From the NCBI RefSeq assembly GCF_001270495.1, contig NZ_LGUR01000017.1:1-13640 (forward strand): 13,640 nt of DNA, in the 5' to 3' direction. The stretch comes from Streptomyces viridochromogenes (GTDB taxonomy: Bacteria > Actinomycetota > Actinomycetes > Streptomycetales > Streptomycetaceae). Numbering within the stretch: position 1 is the stretch's first letter; the number at the start of each line of letters is the position of its first letter. Shown here in pieces: positions 7,581 through 13,640 of this stretch. The notes below the pieces were generated by a model, which was not told the DNA's origin, did not search any database, and saw only the letters and a program-made list of their open reading frames with translations. A program made the translations under genes and the position numbers.

Positions 7581-8951
7581 GTGGCAGACCGCACACCCCC
7601 GCTGAGCGTCGAGGAGCTGCACGCCCTCGTCGCCGGCGGTGAGATCGACACTGTCGTCCTGGCCTTCCCCGACATGCAAGGGCGGCTCCAGGGCAAGCGG
7701 TTCGCCGCACGCTTCTTCCTCGACGAGGTGCTCCACCACGGCACCGAGGGCTGCAACTACCTCCTCGCCGTCGACACCGAGATGAACACCGTCGACGGGT
7801 ACGCCATGTCCTCCTGGGACCGTGGCTACGGCGACTTCGCCATGCACCCGGACCTGGCCACGCTCCGCCGCGTCCCCTGGAACGCCGGTACGGCCATGCT
7901 CGTCGCCGACCTCGCCTGGAGCGACGGCTCGCCCGTGGTCGCCGCGCCCCGCCAGATCCTGCGCCGCCAGCTGGAGCGCCTCGCCGAGCACGGCTACACG
8001 GCCAAGGTCGGCACCGAGCTGGAGTTCATCGTCTTCAAGGACACCTACGAGCAGGCCTGGGACGCCAACTACAGAGGGCTCACGCCGGCCAACCAGTACA
8101 ACATCGACTACTCGGTGCTGGGGACCGGGCGGATCGAGCCGCTGCTGCGCCGCATCCGCAACGAGATGGCGGGCGCCGGCCTCACCGTCGAGTCCGCGAA
8201 GGGGGAGTGCAACCCCGGCCAGCACGAGATCGCCTTCAAGTACGACGACGCCCTGGTCACCTGCGACCAGCACGCCATCTACAAGACCGGCACCAAGGAG
8301 ATCGCCGCTCAGGAGGGCGTCTCGATCACCTTCATGGCCAAGTACAACGAGCGCGAGGGCAACTCCTGCCACATCCACCTCTCGCTCGCCGACGCAGACG
8401 GCGACAACGTCATGGCGGGAACCTCGGCCGACCCCGGCGGCATGTCCGAGGTCATGCGGCACTTCCTCGCCGGACAGCTGGCGGCCCTCCGGGACTTCTC
8501 CCTGCTCTACGCCCCCAACATCAACTCCTACAAGCGGTTCCAGCCCGGCTCCTTCGCCCCGACCGCGGTCGCCTGGGGCCACGACAACCGCACCTGCGCC
8601 CTGCGCGTCGTCGGCCACGGCCGCTCGATGCGCTTCGAGAACCGGCTCCCCGGCGGCGACGTCAACCCGCACCTGGCCGTCGCCGGACTGGTCGCGGCCG
8701 GCCTCTACGGCATCGAGCACAAGCTGGAGCTGCCCGAGGCCTGCGCCGGCAACGCCTACGCCGCCGACTTCGAACACGTCCCGACCACGCTCCGCGAGGC
8801 CGCCGAGCTCTGGGAGAACAGCCCGATCGCCAAGGCCGCCTTCGGCGACGAGGTCGTCGCGCACTACCGCAACATGGCGCGCGTCGAGCTGGACGCCTTC
8901 GACGCCGCGGTCACCGACTGGGAGCTGCGCCGCTCCTTCGAACGCATGTGA
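7581..8951 (+). CDS. glnA4: Gamma-glutamylamide synthetase of the glutamine synthetase family (GlnA4-like)
   Basis: The product has 456 residues from GTG 7581, preceded by TTGGAGG at seven bases. The N-terminal beta-grasp domain includes FPDMQGRLQGKRF (29-41). The catalytic domain holds GTELEF (Glu146, Glu148), NPGQHEIAF (Glu216), the NSCHIH ATP-site region (His264, His266), NINSYKRFQPGSF, HDNRTCALRV (Arg337) and RFENRLPGGDVNPHLAV (Glu353, Arg355), so the ATP, metal and glutamate sites look intact. It lacks the adenylylation-loop Tyr motif of true GlnA, and the genomic setting is catabolic. In S. coelicolor the enzyme named GlnA4 has been reported to join glutamate to ethanolamine. Together with a permease, two dehydrogenases and a hydrolase, the same role is the best inference here: ATP + glutamate + amine to gamma-glutamylamide. 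Polyamine or monoamine preference cannot be excluded without assay. Confidence 0.88.
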   Translation: MADRTPPLSVEELHALVAGGEIDTVVLAFPDMQGRLQGKRFAARFFLDEVLHHGTEGCNYLLAVDTEMNTVDGYAMSSWDRGYGDFAMHPDLATLRRVPWNAGTAMLVADLAWSDGSPVVAAPRQILRRQLERLAEHGYTAKVGTELEFIVFKDTYEQAWDANYRGLTPANQYNIDYSVLGTGRIEPLLRRIRNEMAGAGLTVESAKGECNPGQHEIAFKYDDALVTCDQHAIYKTGTKEIAAQEGVSITFMAKYNEREGNSCHIHLSLADADGDNVMAGTSADPGGMSEVMRHFLAGQLAALRDFSLLYAPNINSYKRFQPGSFAPTAVAWGHDNRTCALRVVGHGRSMRFENRLPGGDVNPHLAVAGLVAAGLYGIEHKLELPEACAGNAYAADFEHVPTTLREAAELWENSPIAKAAFGDEVVAHYRNMARVELDAFDAAVTDWELRRSFERM

Positions 8952-8959
8952 GGCCCTCT

Positions 8960-10333
8960 TTGTCCGACCAGCTCCAGGTACTGAATCCGGCCACCGAAGA
9001 GGTCGTCGCCACCGTCCCGGCCGCCACCGCGGCCGACGTGGACGCCGCCGTCGTACGGGCCACGAGGGCACAGTCCGGATGGGCCGCCCTCGCGCCCGGC
9101 GAACGCGCCCGGCTGCTGCGCCGGTTCGCCGTCGCCGTCGACGAACACCTCGAAGAACTCGCCCAGCTGGAGGTCCGCGAGGCCGGGCACACCGTCGGCA
9201 ACGCCCGCTGGGAGGCGGGCAACGTACGCGACCTGCTCGACTACGCGGCCGGGGGAGTTGAACGGCTGACCGGACGCCAGATCCCGGTCCCCGGCGGCCT
9301 GAACGTCACCATCCTCGAACCGCTCGGCGTCGTCGGGGTCATCGCGCCCTGGAACTTCCCGATGCCGATCGCGGCCTGGGGCACGGCCCCGGCGCTCGCC
9401 GCCGGCAACGCGGTCCTCCTCAAGCCCGCCGAGACGACCCCGCTGACGGCTCTGCGGCTGGCGGAGCTCGCCCTGGAGGCGGGGCTGCCCGAGGGGCTGT
9501 TCCAGGTGCTGCCCGGCCACGGCGCCGTCGCGGGCAACGCCCTCGTCGAGCACCCCGGCGTCGCGAAGATCGTCTTCACCGGGTCGACGGCCGTCGGCAA
9601 ACAGGTGCTGGCGAAGGGCTCGGCGCTCCTCAAGCGCGTCACCCTCGAACTCGGCGGCAAGAGCCCCAACATCGTCTTCGCCGACGCGGACCTCGAGGCC
9701 GCCGCGGCCGCCACTCCCATGTCCTTCCTCGACAACTCCGGCCAGGACTGCTGCGCCCGCACCCGCATCCTCGTCCAGCGCTCGGCCCACGACCGCTTCA
9801 TGGAGCTGCTCGGCCCCGCGATCGAGGCGGTGACGGTCGGCGACCCGGCCGACGAGAAGACCGACATGGGTCCGCTGATCTCCAGGGTCCAGCTGGACCG
9901 GGTCCGTTCGTACGTCACCGACGACCTCGACGGCATCCGCGGCAAGGCCCCCGGGGGCCCCGGCTTCTGGTTCCCGCCGACCGTCCTCACCGGCGTCGAC
10001 GCACGCGCGCGCGTGGCCGTCGAGGAGGTCTTCGGCCCCGTGGCCGTAGTGCTCCCCTTCGAGGACGAGGCGGAGGCCGTGGCCCTCGCCAACGCCACCG
10101 ACTACGGGCTCTCCGGCTCCATCTGGACCCGGGACGTCGGCCGCGCGCTGCGCGTCTCCCAGGCGGTCCGGGCCGGCAACCTGTCCGTCAACTCCCACTC
10201 CAGCGTCCGCTACTGGACCCCCTTCGGCGGCTTCAAGCAGTCCGGCATCGGCCGCGAGCTCGGCCCGGACGCCCTGACCGCCTTCACCGAAACCAAGAAC
10301 GTCTTCATCAGCACGGAAGGCCCCGCACAGTGA
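8960..10333 (+). CDS. NAD(P)-dependent aldehyde dehydrogenase for a gamma-glutamyl aldehyde (inferred)
   Basis: The product has 457 residues from TTG 8960, preceded by GAGG at six bases. GTG 8948 in the same frame overlaps the glnA4 stop by four bases and is an equally reasonable start, adding four residues. The fold is complete: IAPWNFPMPIAAW with Asn132, LLKPAETTPLTAL with cofactor-binding Lys155, VFTGSTAVG, VTLELGGKSPNIVF with general base Glu230 and NSGQDCCARTRI with nucleophile Cys264 next to Cys265. The segment before GPGFWFPPTVL is about eight residues shorter than in many relatives. In the proposed pathway it oxidises the gamma-glutamyl aldehyde made by the next gene's product to the acid (gamma-glutamylglycine if the amine is ethanolamine). 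Its place between synthetase and SDR, with near-zero spacing, supports a shared transcript and coupled translation. Confidence 0.92.
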   Translation: MSDQLQVLNPATEEVVATVPAATAADVDAAVVRATRAQSGWAALAPGERARLLRRFAVAVDEHLEELAQLEVREAGHTVGNARWEAGNVRDLLDYAAGGVERLTGRQIPVPGGLNVTILEPLGVVGVIAPWNFPMPIAAWGTAPALAAGNAVLLKPAETTPLTALRLAELALEAGLPEGLFQVLPGHGAVAGNALVEHPGVAKIVFTGSTAVGKQVLAKGSALLKRVTLELGGKSPNIVFADADLEAAAAATPMSFLDNSGQDCCARTRILVQRSAHDRFMELLGPAIEAVTVGDPADEKTDMGPLISRVQLDRVRSYVTDDLDGIRGKAPGGPGFWFPPTVLTGVDARARVAVEEVFGPVAVVLPFEDEAEAVALANATDYGLSGSIWTRDVGRALRVSQAVRAGNLSVNSHSSVRYWTPFGGFKQSGIGRELGPDALTAFTETKNVFISTEGPAQ

Positions 10334-11112
10334 CCGAAGCAAACGTGTGCCGTCGCCTCGTCGGCCGTACGGCCGTCATCACCGGAGCCGGCAGCGGCAT
10401 CGGCCTCGCCACCGCCCGCCGCCTCGCCTCCGAGGGCGCCCACGTCGTCTGCGGCGACATCGACGAACAGCGCGGCAAGGCCGCCGCCGAGGAACTGGGC
10501 GGGATCTTCGTCAAGGTCGACGTCACCGACCCCGAGCAGGTCGAAGCGCTGTTCAAGACGGCGTACGACACCTACGGCAGCGTCGACATCGCCTTCAACA
10601 ACGCCGGTATCTCGCCGCCCGACGACGACTCCATCCTGGAGACCGGCCTGGAGGCATGGAAGCGCGTCCAGGAGGTCAACCTCACCTCCGTCTACCTGTG
10701 CTGCAAGGCCGCCATCCCCTACATGCGGCAGCAGGGCAAGGGCTCCATCATCAACACGGCGTCCTTCGTGGCCAGGATGGGCGCCGCCACGTCCCAGATC
10801 TCGTACACGGCCTCCAAGGGCGGTGTCCTCGCCATGTCCCGCGAACTGGGCGTGCAGTTCGCCCGCGACGGCATCCGGGTCAACGCCCTGTGCCCGGGAC
10901 CGGTCAACACCCCCCTCCTCCAGGAGCTGTTCGCCAAGGACCCGGAGCGCGCCGCACGCCGTCTCGTCCACATCCCGGTCGGCCGTTTCGCCGAGGCCGA
11001 GGAGATCGCCGCCGCCGTCGCCTTCCTGGCCAGCGACGACTCCTCGTTCGTGAACGCCACCGACTTCCTGGTCGACGGCGGAATCTCCGGGGCGTACGTC
11101 ACACCGCTCTAG
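10330..11112 (+). CDS. Short-chain dehydrogenase/reductase, probable alcohol-oxidising step
   Basis: The product has 260 residues. GTG 10330 overlaps the aldehyde dehydrogenase stop in a GTGA arrangement. The classical SDR set is present: TGAGSGIG (18-25), DVTD (64-67), NNAG (90-93), Asn117, Ser145 in NTAS, Tyr159 and Lys163 in YTASK, and a C-terminal VDGGISGAYVTPL. Asp43 at the end of the second strand favours NAD over NADP. Such enzymes are often labelled 3-oxoacyl-ACP reductase by similarity. The setting instead suggests oxidation of the hydroxyl of a gamma-glutamylated amino alcohol to the aldehyde that the preceding gene's enzyme consumes. It is the last gene of the glnA4 transcript. The alternative, an unrelated reductase carried in the operon, is less economical. 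Confidence 0.9.
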   Translation: MTEANVCRRLVGRTAVITGAGSGIGLATARRLASEGAHVVCGDIDEQRGKAAAEELGGIFVKVDVTDPEQVEALFKTAYDTYGSVDIAFNNAGISPPDDDSILETGLEAWKRVQEVNLTSVYLCCKAAIPYMRQQGKGSIINTASFVARMGAATSQISYTASKGGVLAMSRELGVQFARDGIRVNALCPGPVNTPLLQELFAKDPERAARRLVHIPVGRFAEAEEIAAAVAFLASDDSSFVNATDFLVDGGISGAYVTPL

Positions 11113-11132
11113 GCCGCCCTACAGTGGCCGGG

Positions 11133-12061
11133 ATGAGCATGACACCGCCGCCCGGCTGGTACCGCGACCCCAAGGCCCCGCACCTGGAGCGCTGGTGGGA
11201 CGGAACGGCCTGGACCGAGCACCGGCGCGCTCCCGAGACCTCGGGACCGCCGGTGCCGCCGGCGCCCGGTGCGTCGGCGCCGGTGCCGCCGTCCGCCGGT
11301 GCCGACGCCGCGGGGCGGCGGTCCAAGGTCGTCGCCCTCACCGCCGCCGGAGCCGTCCTGGTCACCGCGATCGTCACCGGCGCGATCGTCCTCGGCAAGG
11401 ACGACGGCGCGGAGGCGAACACCGCGCCCACGCTCGCGACCTCGGACCCCACGTCCAGCGAGCCGGCCACCGACACGACCGCCCCGACGCCGACCCCCAC
11501 CCCGTCCGAGTCCGCTTCGGAGCCCTCCGCCGACGACCCGGCCGTCGTGGTGGACCAGCTCAACGGCATCACCCTGCCGTTGCTCACCGGCTGGGTCAGG
11601 CCGCGGAACGTCACCGAGGCCGACGTCCTCATGACCACGGACGGCACCTACGAATGCCCCGGCGACCGCGGCTACTGCCGACACGGCACGGTCAGCTCGC
11701 GCACGGCGAGAGCGGGTGACGGCACCTCCCCCGAGGCGCTCGCCAAGGCCGACATCCAGGACGCGGCCGACGACGCCTACGACCGCGACAGCATCGGCCG
11801 GCGCCCTTCGGCGGCATCGAGTCCCACCAGGTCGTCAAGTCCGGCCCGGCCCAGGTCGGGGGCCGCGCCGGCTACTTCGTGCGCTGGCGGGTCAGGACGG
11901 CCGAGGGACCGGGCGGCTACGTCCAGTCGCTCGCCTTCCCGTCCCGCGTCGGCACCGAGGCGCCGGTCATCGTCCGCTACGCCTTCGACGCGGGCGAGGA
12001 CGGGCCACCACTGGCCGACATGGACCGCCTGACCAGAGGCATCCGGTCCACCTCGGACTGA
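11133..12061 (+). pseudogene. DUF2510-domain membrane-anchored protein, interrupted by an apparent single-base frameshift
   Basis: From ATG 11133 (or ATG 11139) the frame encodes a DUF2510 domain, PPGWYRDPKAPHLERWWDGTAWTEH (split here as PPGWYRDP, then LERWWDGTAWTEH). A Pro/Ala linker, one membrane helix (about 64-87), a Thr/Pro/Ser-rich linker and an outer domain follow, the last carrying YECPGDRGYC (174-183). After about residue 222 (near 11798) the frame turns into Arg/Ser-rich nonsense running to 12032. The -1 frame from about 11804 gives PFGGIESHQVVKSGPAQVGG and continues sensibly with a GC-rich third position to TGA 12059-12061, ending in MDRLTRGIRSTSD. One base therefore seems missing in the GGCCGGCGCCC run. 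No good Shine-Dalgarno sequence is present; TACAGT (11120-11125) seven bases before ATG could give a leaderless transcript. A sequencing error is as likely as real decay. Function is unknown; the build suggests an extracytoplasmic sensor or scaffold. Confidence 0.72.
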
Positions 12062-12077
12062 GCGACGCGGAGCGTGG

Positions 12078-13280
12078 CTACAGGAACGTCCGGCCCTCGC
12101 CCCGGTACGTCGGCACCGCCGCCGTCACCGCGTCGCCCTCGACGAGATGCAGCGTGTCGAACCGCTCGCACAGCTCACCGGCCTTGGCGTGCCGGAACCA
12201 CACCTTGTCGCCGAGCAGCAGATCGTCGGCGGGGGAGCCCATCAGCGGCGTCTGCACCTCGCCGGGACCCTCCTGGGGGTCGTACCGCAGGCCCTCCGGC
12301 AGATACGGCACCGGCAGCCGGTCGGGTCCCGCCGCACCCGAGGCCGGATACCCGCCGCCCAGGACGGTCACCACCCCGACCCCCGGCCGGCGCACGACAG
12401 GCTGGGCGAACAGCGCGGCCGGACGCCCGCTGAAGGACGTGTAGTTGTCGAACAGCCGCGGCACATACAGCCCCGACCCGGCCCCGATCTCCGTGACGCA
12501 GTCCTCGGCGGCCGTGAACTGCACACTGCCCGTCCCGCCGCCGTTGACGAACTCCAGCCCCGGCGCGACGGCCCGGACGGCCCGCACCACCGCGGCCCGC
12601 CGCTCGGCGAGCTCCCGACGGGCGGCGGACTGCATCAGCCGTACGGCACGCGACCGCAGCGGCCGTCCCGCCACGGAGTCCCCGACCCCGGCGATATGCC
12701 CCTCGTACGCCATGATCCCGACCACCTCGAACCCCGGTCGCCGGGCGACGAGCCGGGCCATGTCGGCGACCTGCGTGGGGGAGTGCAGTGGCGAACGCCG
12801 GGCGCCGACGCGCACCCGCCCGCCGAGCAGCTTCAGCGAGGTGTCCAACTCCAGGCAGACGCGCACCACTTCCCGCCCGCCGTCCCGGGCCTCGTCGATG
12901 AGCCGGAGCTGAGCCGGATCGTCGATCATCACGGTGACGGCGGAGGCGAGCTTGGGATCACTCGTCAGCTCGGCGAAACCGGCCTTGTCGGCGGACGGGT
13001 ACGCGAGCATGACGTCGTCGAACCCGGAGCGCGCCAGCCACAGGGACTCGGCGAGGGTGAAGGACATCAGGCCCGCGAAGCCGTCCTTGGCGAGGACGCG
13101 TTCGAGCAGGGCCCGGCAGCGTACGGACTTACTGGCCACACGGATCGGCTTCCCGCCGGCCCGGCGCACGAGATCGTCCGCGTTGGCGTCGAAGGCCTCC
13201 AGGTCCACGATCGCGAGAGGGGCGTCGAGATGGGCGGTGGCCCGGTCGTAACGGGCCCGGTCGGCGGCGCGCGCAGTCAT
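12078..13280 (-). CDS. Fold-type III PLP enzyme: amino acid deaminase/aldolase (D-threonine aldolase / D-serine dehydratase type)
   Basis: The product has 400 residues. The N-terminal alanine-racemase-like barrel begins with PLAIVDLEAFDANADDLVRRA. KPIRVASKSVR carries the presumed PLP lysine, Lys51. Barrel strands continue with GLMSFTLAES, VMLAYPSAD, CLELDTSLKLLGGRVRVG, IMAYEGHIAG and VNGGGTGSVQ, which is the phosphate-binding glycine loop. A C-terminal beta domain ends with DLLLGDKVWFRHAKAGELCERF. His364 and Cys371 there are candidate metal ligands, by analogy with the zinc site of D-serine dehydratases. Family enzymes cleave or deaminate D-beta-hydroxy amino acids. ATG 13280 is the start, though the ribosome site is weak. 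Its stop lies 16 bases from the end of the convergent DUF2510 gene, leaving no room for a terminator. The substrate is not known. Confidence 0.87.
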   Translation of the reverse strand: MTARAADRARYDRATAHLDAPLAIVDLEAFDANADDLVRRAGGKPIRVASKSVRCRALLERVLAKDGFAGLMSFTLAESLWLARSGFDDVMLAYPSADKAGFAELTSDPKLASAVTVMIDDPAQLRLIDEARDGGREVVRVCLELDTSLKLLGGRVRVGARRSPLHSPTQVADMARLVARRPGFEVVGIMAYEGHIAGVGDSVAGRPLRSRAVRLMQSAARRELAERRAAVVRAVRAVAPGLEFVNGGGTGSVQFTAAEDCVTEIGAGSGLYVPRLFDNYTSFSGRPAALFAQPVVRRPGVGVVTVLGGGYPASGAAGPDRLPVPYLPEGLRYDPQEGPGEVQTPLMGSPADDLLLGDKVWFRHAKAGELCERFDTLHLVEGDAVTAAVPTYRGEGRTFL

Positions 13281-13381
13281 GAACGAAGCCTGCCATGCAG
13301 GATTACCGCAGGGTAGGGGGATGTTCCGGGCAGATGCACACGGGCTCCCGGACTGGTTCCCGTTCGCCCGGGGTCAACCCG

Positions 13382-13437
13382 TAGAGTGACGCGCACGCAT
13401 GTGGGGAACGTTTCCGGGCGCACATCCCGCCGGGATG
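13382..13437. promoter_or_regulatory. Dyad-rich spacer upstream of the right-end gene
   Basis: TAGAGT (13382-13387) fits an actinomycete -10 box, without a clear -35. It is followed by a near-dyad GGAA-CGT-TTCC (13405-13415) and a perfect 7-base inverted repeat with a one-base centre, CATCCCG-C-CGGGATG (13423-13437). Placement just downstream of the putative promoter fits an operator or a 5'-leader hairpin for the gene beginning near 13555. The rest of 13281-13554 shows no gene. Confidence 0.35.
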
Positions 13438-13554
13438 ACGCTCCTCCTGTGCGGGTATGCGTGCCTGGTCGGACGAGTCCGTGCCGGGCCGGGCGGGGAA
13501 CACGGAACAACGGCCCGCGTACGAGATCGGGCCCGGGACATGAGGAAACGGGGG

Positions 13555-13640
13555 GTGCATGAGCACGGAAGCGCGGCGCGCCCCCGTACCCCCACGCCCG
13601 GGGACACCCCCACCGCCTTCCGTCCCACCCCGCCCGACGG
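13555..13640 (+). CDS. N-terminus of a proline-rich protein, truncated by the window end; frame uncertain
   Basis: GTG 13555 is preceded by GAGGAA at about eight bases and opens a frame that stays open to the window end, beginning MHEHGSAARPRTPTPGDTP. In the codons I compared, its third positions are G or C in about nine of ten. A second candidate, ATG 13559, gives MSTEARRAPVPPRPGTPP in another frame; its ribosome site is badly spaced and its third positions are less GC-rich, but it cannot be excluded. Both are Pro-rich, low-complexity starts. Nothing identifies the family. The long spacer upstream with dyads suggests its own promoter. Confidence 0.35.
   Translation, partial: MHEHGSAARPRTPTPGDTPTAFRPTPPD

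Noticed and set aside
8948..8962. Aldehyde dehydrogenase start at GTG 8948 instead of TTG 8960
   Set aside because: Not firmly rejected: the GTGA overlap supports 8948, but the well-spaced GAGG before TTG 8960 was preferred.
7536..9071. 511-codon minus-strand open frame opposite glnA4
   Set aside because: It is an antisense shadow with Gly/Val/Asp-rich composition and no domain; glnA4 on the plus strand has all catalytic motifs.
8864..10342. 492-codon minus-strand open frame opposite the aldehyde dehydrogenase
   Set aside because: Shadow of a well-supported ALDH gene; no recognisable motif and no ribosome site.
12147..13316. 389-codon plus-strand open frame opposite the PLP enzyme
   Set aside because: Its composition is antisense-like; the minus-strand gene has PLP and metal-site motifs.

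Overview
The window is chromosomal DNA from an actinomycete, very probably a Streptomyces. GC content is high, third codon positions are almost all G or C, GTG/TTG starts are common, genes overlap by 1-4 bases, and a composite palindromic spacer typical of that genus is present. From memory, the gene order resembles the S. coelicolor region around glnA4 (SCO1613). That was not checked by alignment. No mobile element, CRISPR array, tRNA or rRNA was found.

Layout. (1) 1-384 is the 3' end of a glycine-betaine-type ABC binding protein, closed by a very strong hairpin at 456-509. (2) After a gene-poor stretch comes a two-gene unit: an XRE/cupin regulator (914-1483) and a BtuF-like receptor without signal peptide (1483-2202). 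(3) The receptor converges on, and overlaps by 89 bp, a TehA/SLAC1-type transporter (2114-3271, minus). The transporter is divergent from a LysR regulator (3309-4232) that may be leaderless. (4) A repeat-rich spacer (4233-4388) separates LysR from the next block.

(5) The core block, 4396-11112, reads as one catabolic regulon. On the minus strand lie a class-I gamma-glutamyl hydrolase and an ethanolamine-type APC permease, then a GntR/FadR-type regulator. On the plus strand lie a GlnA4-like gamma-glutamylamide synthetase, an aldehyde dehydrogenase and a short-chain dehydrogenase, with overlapping or nearly abutting ends. The inferred route is: amine uptake, ATP-dependent gamma-glutamylation, alcohol to aldehyde (SDR), aldehyde to acid (ALDH), then hydrolysis to glutamate plus an amino acid (glycine if the amine is ethanolamine). 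An identical bipartite motif, TCAATGG-N9-ATACCTT, lies upstream of the permease (6620-6642) and between the regulator and glnA4 (7515-7537). It is the best candidate operator for the whole block.

(6) Downstream lie a DUF2510 membrane-anchored protein gene with an apparent single-base frameshift (11133-12061), a fold-type III PLP enzyme of the D-threonine aldolase/D-serine dehydratase type (12078-13280, minus), and a dyad-rich spacer. The window ends at the start of a proline-rich coding region whose frame is uncertain.

The most novel observation is the shared motif that ties both arms of the glutamylation pathway to the local GntR regulator. The pathway itself has been proposed for S. coelicolor.
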